Source: UBA1227 sp963629305
GTDB taxonomy: Bacteria; Bacillota; Clostridia; Oscillospirales; Acutalibacteraceae
Length of the DNA stretch: 64,000 nt
Direction: 5' to 3'
Assembly (NCBI GenBank): GCA_963629305.1
Contig: CAVGIJ010000001.1
Location: 1-64,000, forward strand
Below the pieces are notes generated by a model. The model had not been told where the DNA came from, searched no databases, and worked only from the letters and a program-made list of their open reading frames with translations. Every line of letters begins with the position of its first letter. The stretch's first letter is position 1. Of this stretch, positions 1 through 7,175 are shown in pieces. The position numbers and the translations under genes are program-made.

Positions 1-2
1 AC

Positions 3-152
3 ATGGATATTTTAGAAGCAGTTCTCACTGAAGTATATGGAGCACTTGCAGAAGAGCACATCAAAAGAGCAATAGAGAACAACAGTGTGGACGCATTGTA
101 TGACATCGCAATAATCAAACTCGAAGAAGAAAAGGAGAAATTGTATGTATAA
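3..152 (+). CDS. small phage-type protein, possibly cut by the window edge
   Basis: A 49-codon open frame starts with ATG at base 3 and stops at 150-152. The product is acidic and helical-looking and ends in a Glu/Lys-rich stretch (EEEKEKLYV). Its stop overlaps the start of the next gene by 8 bases, which fits translational coupling in a compact phage-type run. The true start may lie outside the window, because only two bases precede this ATG. I do not recognise the family; the placement is the main reason to believe it is translated. Confidence 0.5.
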   Translation: MDILEAVLTEVYGALAEEHIKRAIENNSVDALYDIAIIKLEEEKEKLYV

Positions 153-429
153 CTACCCCTATTATCAAGCGGACGACCGTGTATGGGTACAAGGTGAAGT
201 GGCTGCTAAAGCATATCCGGTGATACCCGGAAACACAGTGACCTTGTGGGACAGTGAACAGAAGATTATCTATGTCAAAACTGTACCACAGAACGGAATA
301 CCTAGCATGCAGAAACTGTCCTATGAGTGGGTAGAAGACGCTCAGCCGCAATCTAATTACATCACAAGAGAAGAATTTGAAAAGGCAATAGAAAATCTGA
401 CAAAGAAAGAAGAGGTAGAACATGAATAA
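145..429 (+). CDS. phage-associated small protein, unknown function
   Basis: 94 residues. AAGGAG sits about 6 bases before the ATG at 145. The N-terminus is rich in Tyr (MYNYPYY), followed by a predicted beta-rich part with VWVQGE, YPVIPGNTVTLWD and IIYVKT, then an acidic helical tail. From memory, proteins of this appearance occur next to structural genes in phages and prophages of gut Clostridia; I cannot verify this here. It overlaps the next gene by 8 bases, so the four small genes at the left edge form one transcription unit. No enzymatic motif is visible. Confidence 0.65.
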   Translation: MYNYPYYQADDRVWVQGEVAAKAYPVIPGNTVTLWDSEQKIIYVKTVPQNGIPSMQKLSYEWVEDAQPQSNYITREEFEKAIENLTKKEEVEHE

Positions 430-604
430 TCCAATGCAGATGTTACAGCAATTCCCACAGTTTGTTGAGCAAATGAGAGGTAAAGACCCGAATCAAATGT
501 TGAACGATTTAATGACTTCCGGCAGGGTGTCACAGTCTCAACTTAATGAGGCACAAAGACTGGCAAATCAATACGGAGGAATGCTTCAGTCAATGTTTAA
601 GTAA
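422..604 (+). CDS. small Gln/Met-rich phage-type protein
   Basis: 60 residues, rich in Gln, Met and Asn (starts MNNPMQMLQQFPQFVEQM), probably two amphipathic helices. AGAGG lies just before the ATG, and the gene overlaps its upstream neighbour by 8 bases. In my recollection a short 'MLQQFPQF' protein of this kind follows the Tyr-rich protein in gut prophages, so the pair is probably conserved phage cargo or a minor structural protein. The function is unknown. Confidence 0.6.
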   Translation: MNNPMQMLQQFPQFVEQMRGKDPNQMLNDLMTSGRVSQSQLNEAQRLANQYGGMLQSMFK

Positions 605-649
605 CAAATTTTGCAAAATTTGAAATAAAACAAAAAAGGAGAAAGTGCT

Positions 650-1063
650 ATGAGTATTAACACAATGACTCCGGCTGACATTGCAGCTGTAACAGGCAAT
701 GGCAATAGAGACGGTGGTATGTGGGGTGGAGATTGGTCAATCTTAATTATTCTCTTCTTCCTGCTTGCAATCGGTGGCTGGGGTAACAACAGAAACGACA
801 ACCCGTATGCGGCAAGTGCCGTAACACAGGCAGACCTTCAGCGTGGCTTTGATGCACAGGCAGTTGGAAGCAAACTTGACAGTCTTACCGGAACGGTATC
901 TTCGATTAAGAACATTGCCAAAATAGAGGCAATGGGACAGGAAGAAGAGTGTGAGGACTACGAAGAACACATGACGGAACGGCTCGGAGAACTGATGAAA
1001 GAGGACAATCTTTCACAGCGTGAGCGAGAGGTTCTTGAGGTCGCAATGAAGATGCTCAAATAA
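650..1063 (+). CDS. phage-type membrane-anchored protein with QRGFDAQ motif
   Basis: 137 residues behind a strong Shine-Dalgarno (AAGGAG, 650 is ATG). A Gly/Trp-rich stretch (GGMWGGDW) leads into one hydrophobic segment at about residues 29-45, then a polar linker and the motif DLQRGFDAQAVGSKLDSL, a predicted coiled coil, and a charged C-terminal helix. Similar architectures with a 'QRGFD' helix are common near the ends of prophage structural modules in Clostridia (from memory). It is the last gene of the run and is followed by a terminator at 1070-1098. There is no integrase or att site to define a complete prophage. Confidence 0.65.
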   Translation: MSINTMTPADIAAVTGNGNRDGGMWGGDWSILIILFFLLAIGGWGNNRNDNPYAASAVTQADLQRGFDAQAVGSKLDSLTGTVSSIKNIAKIEAMGQEEECEDYEEHMTERLGELMKEDNLSQREREVLEVAMKMLK

Positions 1064-1069
1064 CAATTG

Positions 1070-1098
1070 GGAGGGGTGCAAAATGTGCCCCTCTTTTT
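1070..1098 (+). terminator. intrinsic terminator closing the phage-type genes
   Basis: GAGGGG and CCCCTC arms, with inner TGC/GTG pairing possible, are followed directly by a run of six T. It lies 6 bases after the stop of the 650-1063 gene. Confidence 0.85.
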
Positions 1099-1102
1099 TA
1101 TG

Positions 1103-1123
1103 GTGGTATACAAGTGGTATACA
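1103..1123 (+). repeat. tandem GTGGTATACA repeat, echoed at 1256
   Basis: GTGGTATACA occurs at 1103-1112 and again at 1114-1123, exactly one helical turn apart. The block GTATACAAGTGGTATA (1107-1122) is matched with two changes by GTATACAAGCAGTATA around 1256-1271, inside the promoter of the next gene. This could be an operator pair or a phage attachment remnant; the sequence alone does not decide. Confidence 0.5.
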
Positions 1124-1206
1124 TAGACGCTTATAAACAACGTAGATGCGTATGTTATAATTCTCAAAGAGATAATCTTTCGAAAACGAAAATATCAAAA
1201 GCAGAG

Positions 1207-1240
1207 AATCCCACAAACATTATGTTTGTGGGATTTTTTT
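1207..1240 (+). terminator. intrinsic terminator
   Basis: Long perfect hairpin: ATCCCACAAACAT pairs with the GTTTGTGGGAT arm around a 4-base loop, followed by seven T. No gene precedes it directly (1099-1206 has no convincing frame), so it may end a short RNA or be a leftover of a lost gene. Confidence 0.75.
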
Positions 1241-1252
1241 GTGTAAACTTTA

Positions 1253-1281
1253 TTGTATACAAGCAGTATAAAAGTTATAAT
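1253..1281 (+). promoter_or_regulatory. sigma-A type promoter for the flavin protein gene
   Basis: TTGTAT (1253-1258), 17-base spacer, TATAAT (1276-1281). The GTATACAAG repeat described at 1103-1123 sits in the spacer, so a repressor binding it would block RNA polymerase. The leader to the ATG at 1394 is about 105 bases. Confidence 0.6.
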
Positions 1282-1393
1282 TAGAGTAATTTTGAATATT
1301 ACTTAGAGGACAAAATGCTCTGAACGCGATGAAGATGCGTCAGATAAAAGTTCAATACTACGTTAAGAAGTATCAAAGAGGTGAGAAAAATCG

Positions 1394-1876
1394 ATGTTTA
1401 GGCCGATTAGACGAAAGAAAAGAGAAATTGACAGAGGTACAGCGGAGAGTCTTTTGGAAAAAAGTCGCCGAGGTGTTCTTGCCGTGAACGGAGACAACGG
1501 ATATCCGTACGCCGTTCCGATAAACTATCTTTACGATAAGGACTCAAATAAAATCTATTTTCACGGCGCACGGGCAGGACATAAATTTGATGCATTGCAA
1601 AAATGTGACAAGGTTTGTTTCACTGTTTACGGAAACGAAACAATAAAAAATGAAATGGAAGCATGGGCTCCGTTTGTACAGAGCGTTGTTGTATTCGGAC
1701 GATGCCGTCTGCTTGAAACCGATTCTAAAACCACTTCAATACTAAAGCGGCTCGCGATGAAATATTATCCAAGCGAGCAACTCGTCAATGACGAAATCGC
1801 TCATGACGGAAAGGCTGTGCAGGTTTTCGAAATTGAGATAGAACATCTCAGCGGCAAGGAGATTCAGGAAAAATGA
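1394..1876 (+). CDS. pyridoxamine 5'-phosphate oxidase-family flavoprotein (NimA-like)
   Basis: 160 residues, the usual size for the split-barrel FMN-binding family that includes PNPOx-like and NimA-like proteins. Typical features are the N-terminal helix followed by GVLAVNGDNGYPYAVPINYLY, the 'IYFHGARAGHKFDAL' strand that lines the flavin phosphate, and 'VCFTVYG'. Members reduce varied small substrates, including nitroimidazoles in NimA; the substrate here is unknown. AGGTG precedes the ATG. The gene has its own promoter and a free-standing position between the phage-type genes and thrH. Confidence 0.85.
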   Translation: MFRPIRRKKREIDRGTAESLLEKSRRGVLAVNGDNGYPYAVPINYLYDKDSNKIYFHGARAGHKFDALQKCDKVCFTVYGNETIKNEMEAWAPFVQSVVVFGRCRLLETDSKTTSILKRLAMKYYPSEQLVNDEIAHDGKAVQVFEIEIEHLSGKEIQEK

Positions 1877-1931
1877 GTTGTCTCTAATTTATATCTTGGG
1901 AGATTTATTTTGTTATTTATGTTAAGGCTGA

Positions 1932-1960
1932 TTGCATTAGCTGTTGACTAATGTTATAAT
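1932..1960 (+). promoter_or_regulatory. promoter of thrH
   Basis: TTGCAT (1932-1937), 17 bases, TATAAT (1955-1960), with an extended -10 (TGT before TATAAT). The ribosome site TTAGGAGG lies 29 bases before ATG 1990-1992. Confidence 0.7.
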
Positions 1961-1989
1961 ATGCAAAATAATTTTTAGGAGGACTTCTT

Positions 1990-2589
1990 ATGAACATTGT
2001 TTGCCTTGATATGGAGGGCGTACTTGTGCCTGAAATCTGGATTGCCTTCGCTGAGGAAACCGGTATACCGGAGCTCAAGAGAACAACCAGAGATGAGCCC
2101 GATTATGATAAGCTCATGCAGTACAGACTTGACATCTTAAAGGAGCACGGGCTCGGTCTTAAGGAGATTCAGGAAACAATTTCTAAGATAGATCCTATGC
2201 CGGGTGCAAAGGAGTTCCTTGATGAGCTCAGAAGTCTCACTCAGGTTATCATTTTAAGCGATACCTTTGAGCAGTTTGCGGGCCCTCTTATGAAAAAACT
2301 CGGCTATCCCACAATTTTCTGCAACACACTCGAGGTTGCCGAAAACGGTGAGATCACAGGCTACAAAATGCGCTGTGAAAAATCAAAGTACACAACGGTA
2401 AAAGCTCTTCAGTCAATCGGATTTGAGACTATTGCCGGCGGTGACAGTCACAATGACCTTGGCATGATAGAGGCATCAAAAGCAGGATTCCTTTTCAAGA
2501 GTACAGACGCTATAAAGGCAGAGTATCCGAATCTTCCCGCATATGATGAGTATGATGACCTTCTCGCTGCAATTAAAGCGGTACTTTGA
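1990..2589 (+). CDS. thrH: ThrH: phosphoserine phosphatase / homoserine phosphotransferase
   Basis: 199 residues, close to the family length of about 203. HAD motif I reads DMEGVL at residues 6-11, which is the ThrH variant of DxDGT. Motif II is the SDT in 'VIILSDTF', a Lys follows in 'CEKSKYT', and motif IV is GGDSHND. ThrH hydrolyses phosphoserine and can move its phosphate to homoserine, so it serves serine and threonine synthesis. The gene is monocistronic, with a strong Shine-Dalgarno and its own promoter. Proline genes follow nearby, but nothing suggests co-transcription. Confidence 0.88.
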   Translation: MNIVCLDMEGVLVPEIWIAFAEETGIPELKRTTRDEPDYDKLMQYRLDILKEHGLGLKEIQETISKIDPMPGAKEFLDELRSLTQVIILSDTFEQFAGPLMKKLGYPTIFCNTLEVAENGEITGYKMRCEKSKYTTVKALQSIGFETIAGGDSHNDLGMIEASKAGFLFKSTDAIKAEYPNLPAYDEYDDLLAAIKAVL

Positions 2590-2667
2590 GACTTCGCGTA
2601 ATCAGAAAAAATAAGTAAATAAAAATTTAATAACGAGTGCATATAAAATTTATTCTGAATGTATTTT

Positions 2668-2795
2668 CAGTATATTAAAGAGGTGTGTTTCTGATAAAAA
2701 GGAAACATTAATGGGTGGCGCATACTCTGTGACGGCTTCTCTGTCAAAAGTGTGTGCGATCGGCTCGACGTAACAAGTGATGAAAACATGCCACT
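2668..2795 (+). promoter_or_regulatory. structured leader upstream of the PTS-like gene, class unknown
   Basis: The 240 bases before the membrane protein gene hold nested helices. GTGGC (2715-2719) can pair with GCCAC (2790-2794), enclosing a long hairpin in which CGCATAC (2719-2725) pairs with GTGTGCG (2751-2757 region) around an inner TGACGG/CTGTCA stem. A separate TGTTTC/GGAAACA hairpin precedes it. No U-tract terminator follows, so any control would be translational. I compared it by eye with cobalamin, THF, purine, ZTP and preQ1 aptamers and found no match. Confidence 0.4.
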
Positions 2796-2830
2796 TAGTA
2801 TAAATAGTATTAAGTACAAGGAGTAAAAAC

Positions 2831-3880
2831 ATGAAAAAACTCAAAAAATTCCTCAATGAAATTTTCATTGACGGTCTTTCGGGCATGGCTCTGGGTCTGT
2901 TTTCGACACTGATAATCGGAACGATTATTGCTCAGATAGGCACACTTATCGGGGGAACAGTCGGTACATACATGATTATTATTGCCAACGTTGCAAAATC
3001 ACTTACCGGTGCCGGAATCGGTGTCGGTGTTGCAGTGAAGCTCAAACAAAGCCCTCTTGTTACGGTGTCGGCGGCTGTTACGGGACTTATAGGAGCATTT
3101 CCCGCTGTCGGAAGCGGTCTTGCCGAAATAACTCTCGGAAAGCCGGGTGAGCCGCTTGGTGCATTTGTTGCCGCTATTGTCGCAATAGAACTCGGAAAAC
3201 TTATTTCCGAAAAAACACCTGTTGACATAATTGTCACCCCGTTTGTTTGCATTCTTACGGGTGCTGCTGCGGGACTTGTTGCCGGACCGCCTATTTCAGC
3301 ATTTATGGGATGGCTCGGAAATCTTGTAAATTACAATGTCGATGCACATCCGATAATCGGAGGCATCATAGTTTCGGTTCTTATGGGGATAATTCTCACT
3401 CTTCCGATAAGCTCGGCTGCAATAGGCATTTCAATGGGTATAACCGGGCTTGCCGCAGGTGCTGCAACTATAGGATGTTGTTGCAACATGGTCGGCTTCG
3501 CTGTTGCAAGTTACAGAGAAAATAAGATGGGTGGTCTTATTGCACAGGGTCTCGGAACATCTATGCTCCAGGTACCGAATATTGTAAAAAAGCCAATCAT
3601 ATGGCTACCGGCTATAGTTTCAAGTGCAATTTTAGGACCTGTTTCATCTGCTATACTCCACATGAGGAGTACCCCTATAGGCTCCGGAATGGGATCCGCA
3701 GGCCTTGTGGGACAAATTGCATCTTTTGAAACAATGGCTCCCGAACTTGGAGTGGGAATTACATTGCTCGAAATTGCTATTATGCAGTTTATTCTTCCCG
3801 CAGTAATTACGCTGGCTGTCTCCGAGTTTATGCGAAAACGCGGATGGATTAAGTTCGGTGACATGAAACTGGATTTATAA
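2831..3880 (+). CDS. PTS_EIIC_2-type membrane protein (putative sugar/solute transporter)
   Basis: 349 residues, almost entirely hydrophobic and Gly-rich, with about 8-10 membrane segments starting at residue 18 (GMALGLFSTLIIGTIIAQIG). The repeated GAGIGVGVAVKLKQSP, GLIGAFPAVGSGL and IGISMGITGLAAGAATIGCCCNMVGFA stretches fit the 'PTS system IIC component, family 2' (PF13303) proteins. These lack the IIA/IIB domains of classical PTS permeases, so phosphorylation coupling is unproven. AAGGAG precedes ATG 2831. The long folded leader (2668-2795) suggests regulated expression. No PTS partner genes lie nearby. Confidence 0.75.
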   Translation: MKKLKKFLNEIFIDGLSGMALGLFSTLIIGTIIAQIGTLIGGTVGTYMIIIANVAKSLTGAGIGVGVAVKLKQSPLVTVSAAVTGLIGAFPAVGSGLAEITLGKPGEPLGAFVAAIVAIELGKLISEKTPVDIIVTPFVCILTGAAAGLVAGPPISAFMGWLGNLVNYNVDAHPIIGGIIVSVLMGIILTLPISSAAIGISMGITGLAAGAATIGCCCNMVGFAVASYRENKMGGLIAQGLGTSMLQVPNIVKKPIIWLPAIVSSAILGPVSSAILHMRSTPIGSGMGSAGLVGQIASFETMAPELGVGITLLEIAIMQFILPAVITLAVSEFMRKRGWIKFGDMKLDL

Positions 3881-3913
3881 AAAATGCCGGATATTTTATA
3901 GGAAAACAAAGCA

Positions 3914-3958
3914 ACCGGTTAATTGGTCGTTGACTGATTAACCGGTATTTAATAAATA
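3914..3958 (+). promoter_or_regulatory. proB promoter overlapped by a perfect inverted repeat
   Basis: ACCGGTTAAT (3914-3923) and ATTAACCGGT (3937-3946) form a perfect 10-bp inverted repeat with a 13-base centre. A promoter, TTGACT (3930-3935), 17 bases, TAAATA (3953-3958), is laid over its right arm. It could be an operator for the proline operon or, less likely given the weak T-tract, a terminator for the upstream gene. Confidence 0.5.
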
Positions 3959-3977
3959 GAGAAAGATGGGGAACAAA

Positions 3978-4748
3978 ATGCGTATTGTTGTTAAAGTCGG
4001 AACATCAACGCTTGCACATAAGACAGGTAATTTGAATATCCGCAGAGTCGAGCAGCTCTGTAAAGTTTTATCTGACCTTAAGAATGCCGGTCATGAGATT
4101 GTTCTTGTGTCATCAGGCGCTATCGGCATGGGACTTGGAAAACTTGCAATAACCAAAAGACCGGATGATATCCCGTCAAAGCAGGCTGCGGCTGCTGTCG
4201 GACAGTGCGAGCTTATGTACATATATGATAAATTGTTCTCTGAATACAATCATACGGTCGCCCAAATTCTTCTTACGGGGGACGATGTAAAAGATGAGGA
4301 ACGCCACCGCAATTTTAAAAATACCATTTACAGGCTTCTTGAACTCGGTGCCATTCCCGTAGTAAACGAAAATGATTCAGTGGCAACGGACGAGATTGTT
4401 ATAGGAGATAACGATACTCTCGGCGCGATAGTTGCCGAATCCGTCAAGGCTGATATGGTGGTTATTCTTACAGATACAAACGGTCTCTATACCGCTGATC
4501 CGAGAAAGGATAAAACCGCAAAGCTTCTCTCTGTTGTTGAGGAAGTGACTGAGGAGATATTCGGTCTTGGAGACGGAAGCGGAACAAAACTCGGAACAGG
4601 CGGTATGAAAACGAAAATCAGTGCTGCAGTGATAGCCAATAATGCCGGCATAGATCTTTATGTGGTAAACGGCGAGAGACCGTCTGTTCTTTACGATATC
4701 GTTGAAGGAAAGAAATTTATCGGTACAAAATTCTGTGGAAAAAAGTAA
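3978..4748 (+). CDS. proB: glutamate 5-kinase
   Basis: Phosphorylates L-glutamate to gamma-glutamyl phosphate, the first step of proline synthesis. I chose ATG 3978 (MRIVVKVGTSTL, 256 residues) because GATGGGG lies 6 bases before it, and an in-frame ATG at 3966 would start within that site. The amino-acid kinase fold is clear: VKVGTST near the N-terminus, VSSGAIGMG, the 'PVVNENDSV' substrate loop and 'GTGGMKTKISAA'. The C-terminal PUA domain present in E. coli ProB is absent, as in other short forms. The order proB-proA-proC shows a complete pathway from glutamate. Confidence 0.93.
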   Translation: MRIVVKVGTSTLAHKTGNLNIRRVEQLCKVLSDLKNAGHEIVLVSSGAIGMGLGKLAITKRPDDIPSKQAAAAVGQCELMYIYDKLFSEYNHTVAQILLTGDDVKDEERHRNFKNTIYRLLELGAIPVVNENDSVATDEIVIGDNDTLGAIVAESVKADMVVILTDTNGLYTADPRKDKTAKLLSVVEEVTEEIFGLGDGSGTKLGTGGMKTKISAAVIANNAGIDLYVVNGERPSVLYDIVEGKKFIGTKFCGKK

Positions 4749-4784
4749 TCCGGTCCACATACAAAAAAGGAGGGCCTGAGCGCT

Positions 4785-6050
4785 ATGGCTGAAAACTCAA
4801 CTATTGAACTTTGCAAAAAAGCAAAAATTGCTTCGAAAGAAATTGCAATTTTGTCTGCCGATGAAAAAAACAGAGCTATACTTGCGTGTGCCGATTCACT
4901 TGTTTTGCACGCAAATGAAATTCTTATTGCAAACGGACAGGATGTTGAAGCTGCAAAAGGTTCTATGAGTGAGTCAATGATAGACAGACTTACACTTACA
5001 TCTGAGAGAATAATCGACATGGCGAATGGTATGCGTGAGGTTGCAAAGCTTTCGGAGCCTGTGGGTCGGGTTCTTTCGAAGGTGACGCGAGAAAACGGAC
5101 TTGTTATTGAAAAAATAACGGTTCCGCTCGGCGTTGTTGCAATGATTTATGAAAGCAGACCGAATGTCACTGCTGATGCCGCGACACTCTGCTTTAAAAG
5201 CGGCAACGCCTGTGTTCTTCGCGGAGGAAAAGAGAGCTACCGTTCGTCACTTGCAATAGTGACTGTTCTCAAAAATACGCTTTTGAAACTTGGTATAACA
5301 GAGGATGCGATAAACCTTGTATCGGATACCACAAGACAAAGTGCAAATGACCTTATGACTGCAACCGGACTTGTCGATTTACTTGTTCCTCGCGGCGGAG
5401 CCGGGCTCATAAAAAGTGTTGTGGAAAATGCAAAAGTTCCGTGTATTCAGACAGGCACGGGGATATGCCATGTTTATGTTGATGAATCGGCGGATCTTGA
5501 TATGGCTGTAGAAATAGTGAACAATGCGAAAACCTCAAGGCCGTCTGTATGCAATGCTGAAGAGGTTTGTCTTGTGAACGAAAAAATTGCGGGTGATTTT
5601 CTCCCGCTTCTAAAAAAATGCCTTGTGGATGACAGACGCAGTGCCGGGTTTACCCCCGTTGAACTCAGACTTTGTGAAAAGTCGGCTGAAATAATAGACG
5701 GTACACCCGCGACAAAAGACGATTTTGACACAGAGTTTCTTGATTACATACTCGCTGTTAAGATTGTCAAAGATGTAAATGAGGCAATAAGACATATCTC
5801 GCTTCATTCTACCGGACACAGCGAGTCTATAGTGACGAATGATGAAAAATCAAAAGATGTATTCTTAAGAGGCGTTGACAGTGCGGCGGTTTATGTCAAT
5901 GCATCCACTCGTTTTACCGATGGCGGGGAATTCGGACTTGGCTGTGAAATGGGTATTTCAACACAAAAGCTCCACGCACGCGGTCCGTTCGGAATTGCGG
6001 AGCTTTGCTCTTATAAATACATCATTCACGGAAACGGGCAGATAAGATAA
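4785..6050 (+). CDS. proA: gamma-glutamyl phosphate reductase
   Basis: 421 residues, a normal length. It reduces gamma-glutamyl phosphate to glutamate semialdehyde with NADPH. The aldehyde-dehydrogenase-like fold shows 'PLGVVAMIYESRPNVT', 'GNACVLRGGKES', the 'VPRGGAGLI' loop and the active-site cysteine in 'RPSVCNAEEVCLV'. The C-terminus has 'STRFTDGGEFGLGCEMGIS', typical of ProA. GGAGGG lies 10 bases before the ATG. It is 36 bases after proB and 36 bases before the chosen proC start, so all three are one operon ending at the terminator 6934-6958. Confidence 0.95.
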   Translation: MAENSTIELCKKAKIASKEIAILSADEKNRAILACADSLVLHANEILIANGQDVEAAKGSMSESMIDRLTLTSERIIDMANGMREVAKLSEPVGRVLSKVTRENGLVIEKITVPLGVVAMIYESRPNVTADAATLCFKSGNACVLRGGKESYRSSLAIVTVLKNTLLKLGITEDAINLVSDTTRQSANDLMTATGLVDLLVPRGGAGLIKSVVENAKVPCIQTGTGICHVYVDESADLDMAVEIVNNAKTSRPSVCNAEEVCLVNEKIAGDFLPLLKKCLVDDRRSAGFTPVELRLCEKSAEIIDGTPATKDDFDTEFLDYILAVKIVKDVNEAIRHISLHSTGHSESIVTNDEKSKDVFLRGVDSAAVYVNASTRFTDGGEFGLGCEMGISTQKLHARGPFGIAELCSYKYIIHGNGQIR

Positions 6051-6086
6051 ACAATGACGGCAAAAGTAAATGCTTTGGAGGCAATT

Positions 6087-6914
6087 ATGCGTTACAAATA
6101 CGGTTTTATAGGAACGGGGAATATGGGTTGCGCACTTGCACGTGCAGTCGTAAAGAAATGTCCGCAAAATGAAGTGGCTCTTGCAAACCGAAGCTCTGTA
6201 AAGGCGGAAGCCTTGTCGGATGAAATCGGGGGCACAATTCTTGACAATGTAACCCTTTGTGAGAAAAGCAAATTTATACTTCTTTGCGTAAAACCTCAGA
6301 TGCTTGAAAACCTTATGCCTACGTTGAAATCGGCACTTTTGAAAAATTTTGAGGGCAGTGCGGAAAAACCCATCCTTGTAACGCCGGCAGCCGGGGTTAC
6401 CATGGATACGCTTTTGTCGCTTACAGGCATTAATGAGTGGCCTGTTATAAGAATTATGCCGAATACGCCTGTAAGCGTCGGAGACGGCGTCATACTCGCA
6501 ACAAAGAATGACTTTGTTACCGACGGCGACTTTGCGACCTTCGTATCCGACTTTTCGGCTGCCGGCAGCATAGAAATTTTGCCGGAGAATCTTATAGATG
6601 CAGGGTCCGTTATTTCGGGATGCGGACCGGCTTATATATATATGTATATAGAGGCACTTGCAAAAGCGGGTGAAAACTTGGGACTCTCACGGGAAACCGC
6701 GGAGAGTCTGGCAAAGACAACGGCGAGAGGTTCAGCGGCTCTTTCAATAACGAGTGATGAATCACTTAAAACGCTCAGAGAACGTGTATGCAGTCCCGGA
6801 GGAAGTACGATTGAGGGTGTAAAATCCCTTCTTGAATCGGATCTTGATGGGGTGGTTGAGCGTGCTTTGAACGCTGCTTTTAACCGCACAAAAGAACTTG
6901 CTGAAGGCAAATAA
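6087..6914 (+). CDS. proC: pyrroline-5-carboxylate reductase
   Basis: Reduces pyrroline-5-carboxylate to proline. ATG 6087 is chosen over the in-frame ATG 6054 because TTTGGAGGC lies 6 bases before it and because MRYKYGFIGTGNMG places the NAD(P)-binding GxGxMG motif at residues 9-14, as in the family. The length is 275 residues. Also visible are 'RIMPNTPVSVGDG', 'SGCGPAYIYMYIEAL' and the C-terminal signature 'VCSPGGSTIEGV'. It is the last gene of proBAC. Confidence 0.94.
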   Translation: MRYKYGFIGTGNMGCALARAVVKKCPQNEVALANRSSVKAEALSDEIGGTILDNVTLCEKSKFILLCVKPQMLENLMPTLKSALLKNFEGSAEKPILVTPAAGVTMDTLLSLTGINEWPVIRIMPNTPVSVGDGVILATKNDFVTDGDFATFVSDFSAAGSIEILPENLIDAGSVISGCGPAYIYMYIEALAKAGENLGLSRETAESLAKTTARGSAALSITSDESLKTLRERVCSPGGSTIEGVKSLLESDLDGVVERALNAAFNRTKELAEGK

Positions 6915-6933
6915 AATGTTACAAAATGTAAAG

Positions 6934-6958
6934 AAGGCCCCTTTACAAGGGGCCTTTT
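6934..6958 (+). terminator. intrinsic terminator after proBAC
   Basis: AAGGCCCC, 7-base loop, GGGGCCTTTT. It lies 20 bases after the proC stop. Confidence 0.92.
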
Positions 6959-7095
6959 GTTACGAATTTGTAACTTTTGCAGGTTTGCACAAATTATCAA
7001 CGCTCTATTTTCTGTATTGGAAAAAAGACGATGAAAACGACATTATTTCATCTTTATTGTTGTACAAATTGCACAAAAAGTTCATTTCAAAAAAT

Positions 7096-7124
7096 TTGAC
7101 AATTCACAAAGGTGTACATATAAT
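7096..7124 (+). promoter_or_regulatory. near-consensus sigma-A promoter
   Basis: TTGACA (7096-7101), 17 bases, TATAAT (7119-7124): both hexamers perfect. It drives the G5/3D wall protein. The leader of about 45 bases contains no obvious riboswitch, although such genes in other Firmicutes often follow a c-di-AMP (ydaO) aptamer. Confidence 0.9.
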
Positions 7125-7175
7125 ATCGGGCGTCAAGGGAAAATAGCGTCAAAACCCATGAAAAGGAGACATTTG

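Noticed and set aside
6990..7175. ydaO (c-di-AMP) riboswitch before the 3D-domain gene
   Set aside because: A consensus promoter lies only 52 bases before the start codon, leaving no room for the aptamer, and no conserved blocks are seen.
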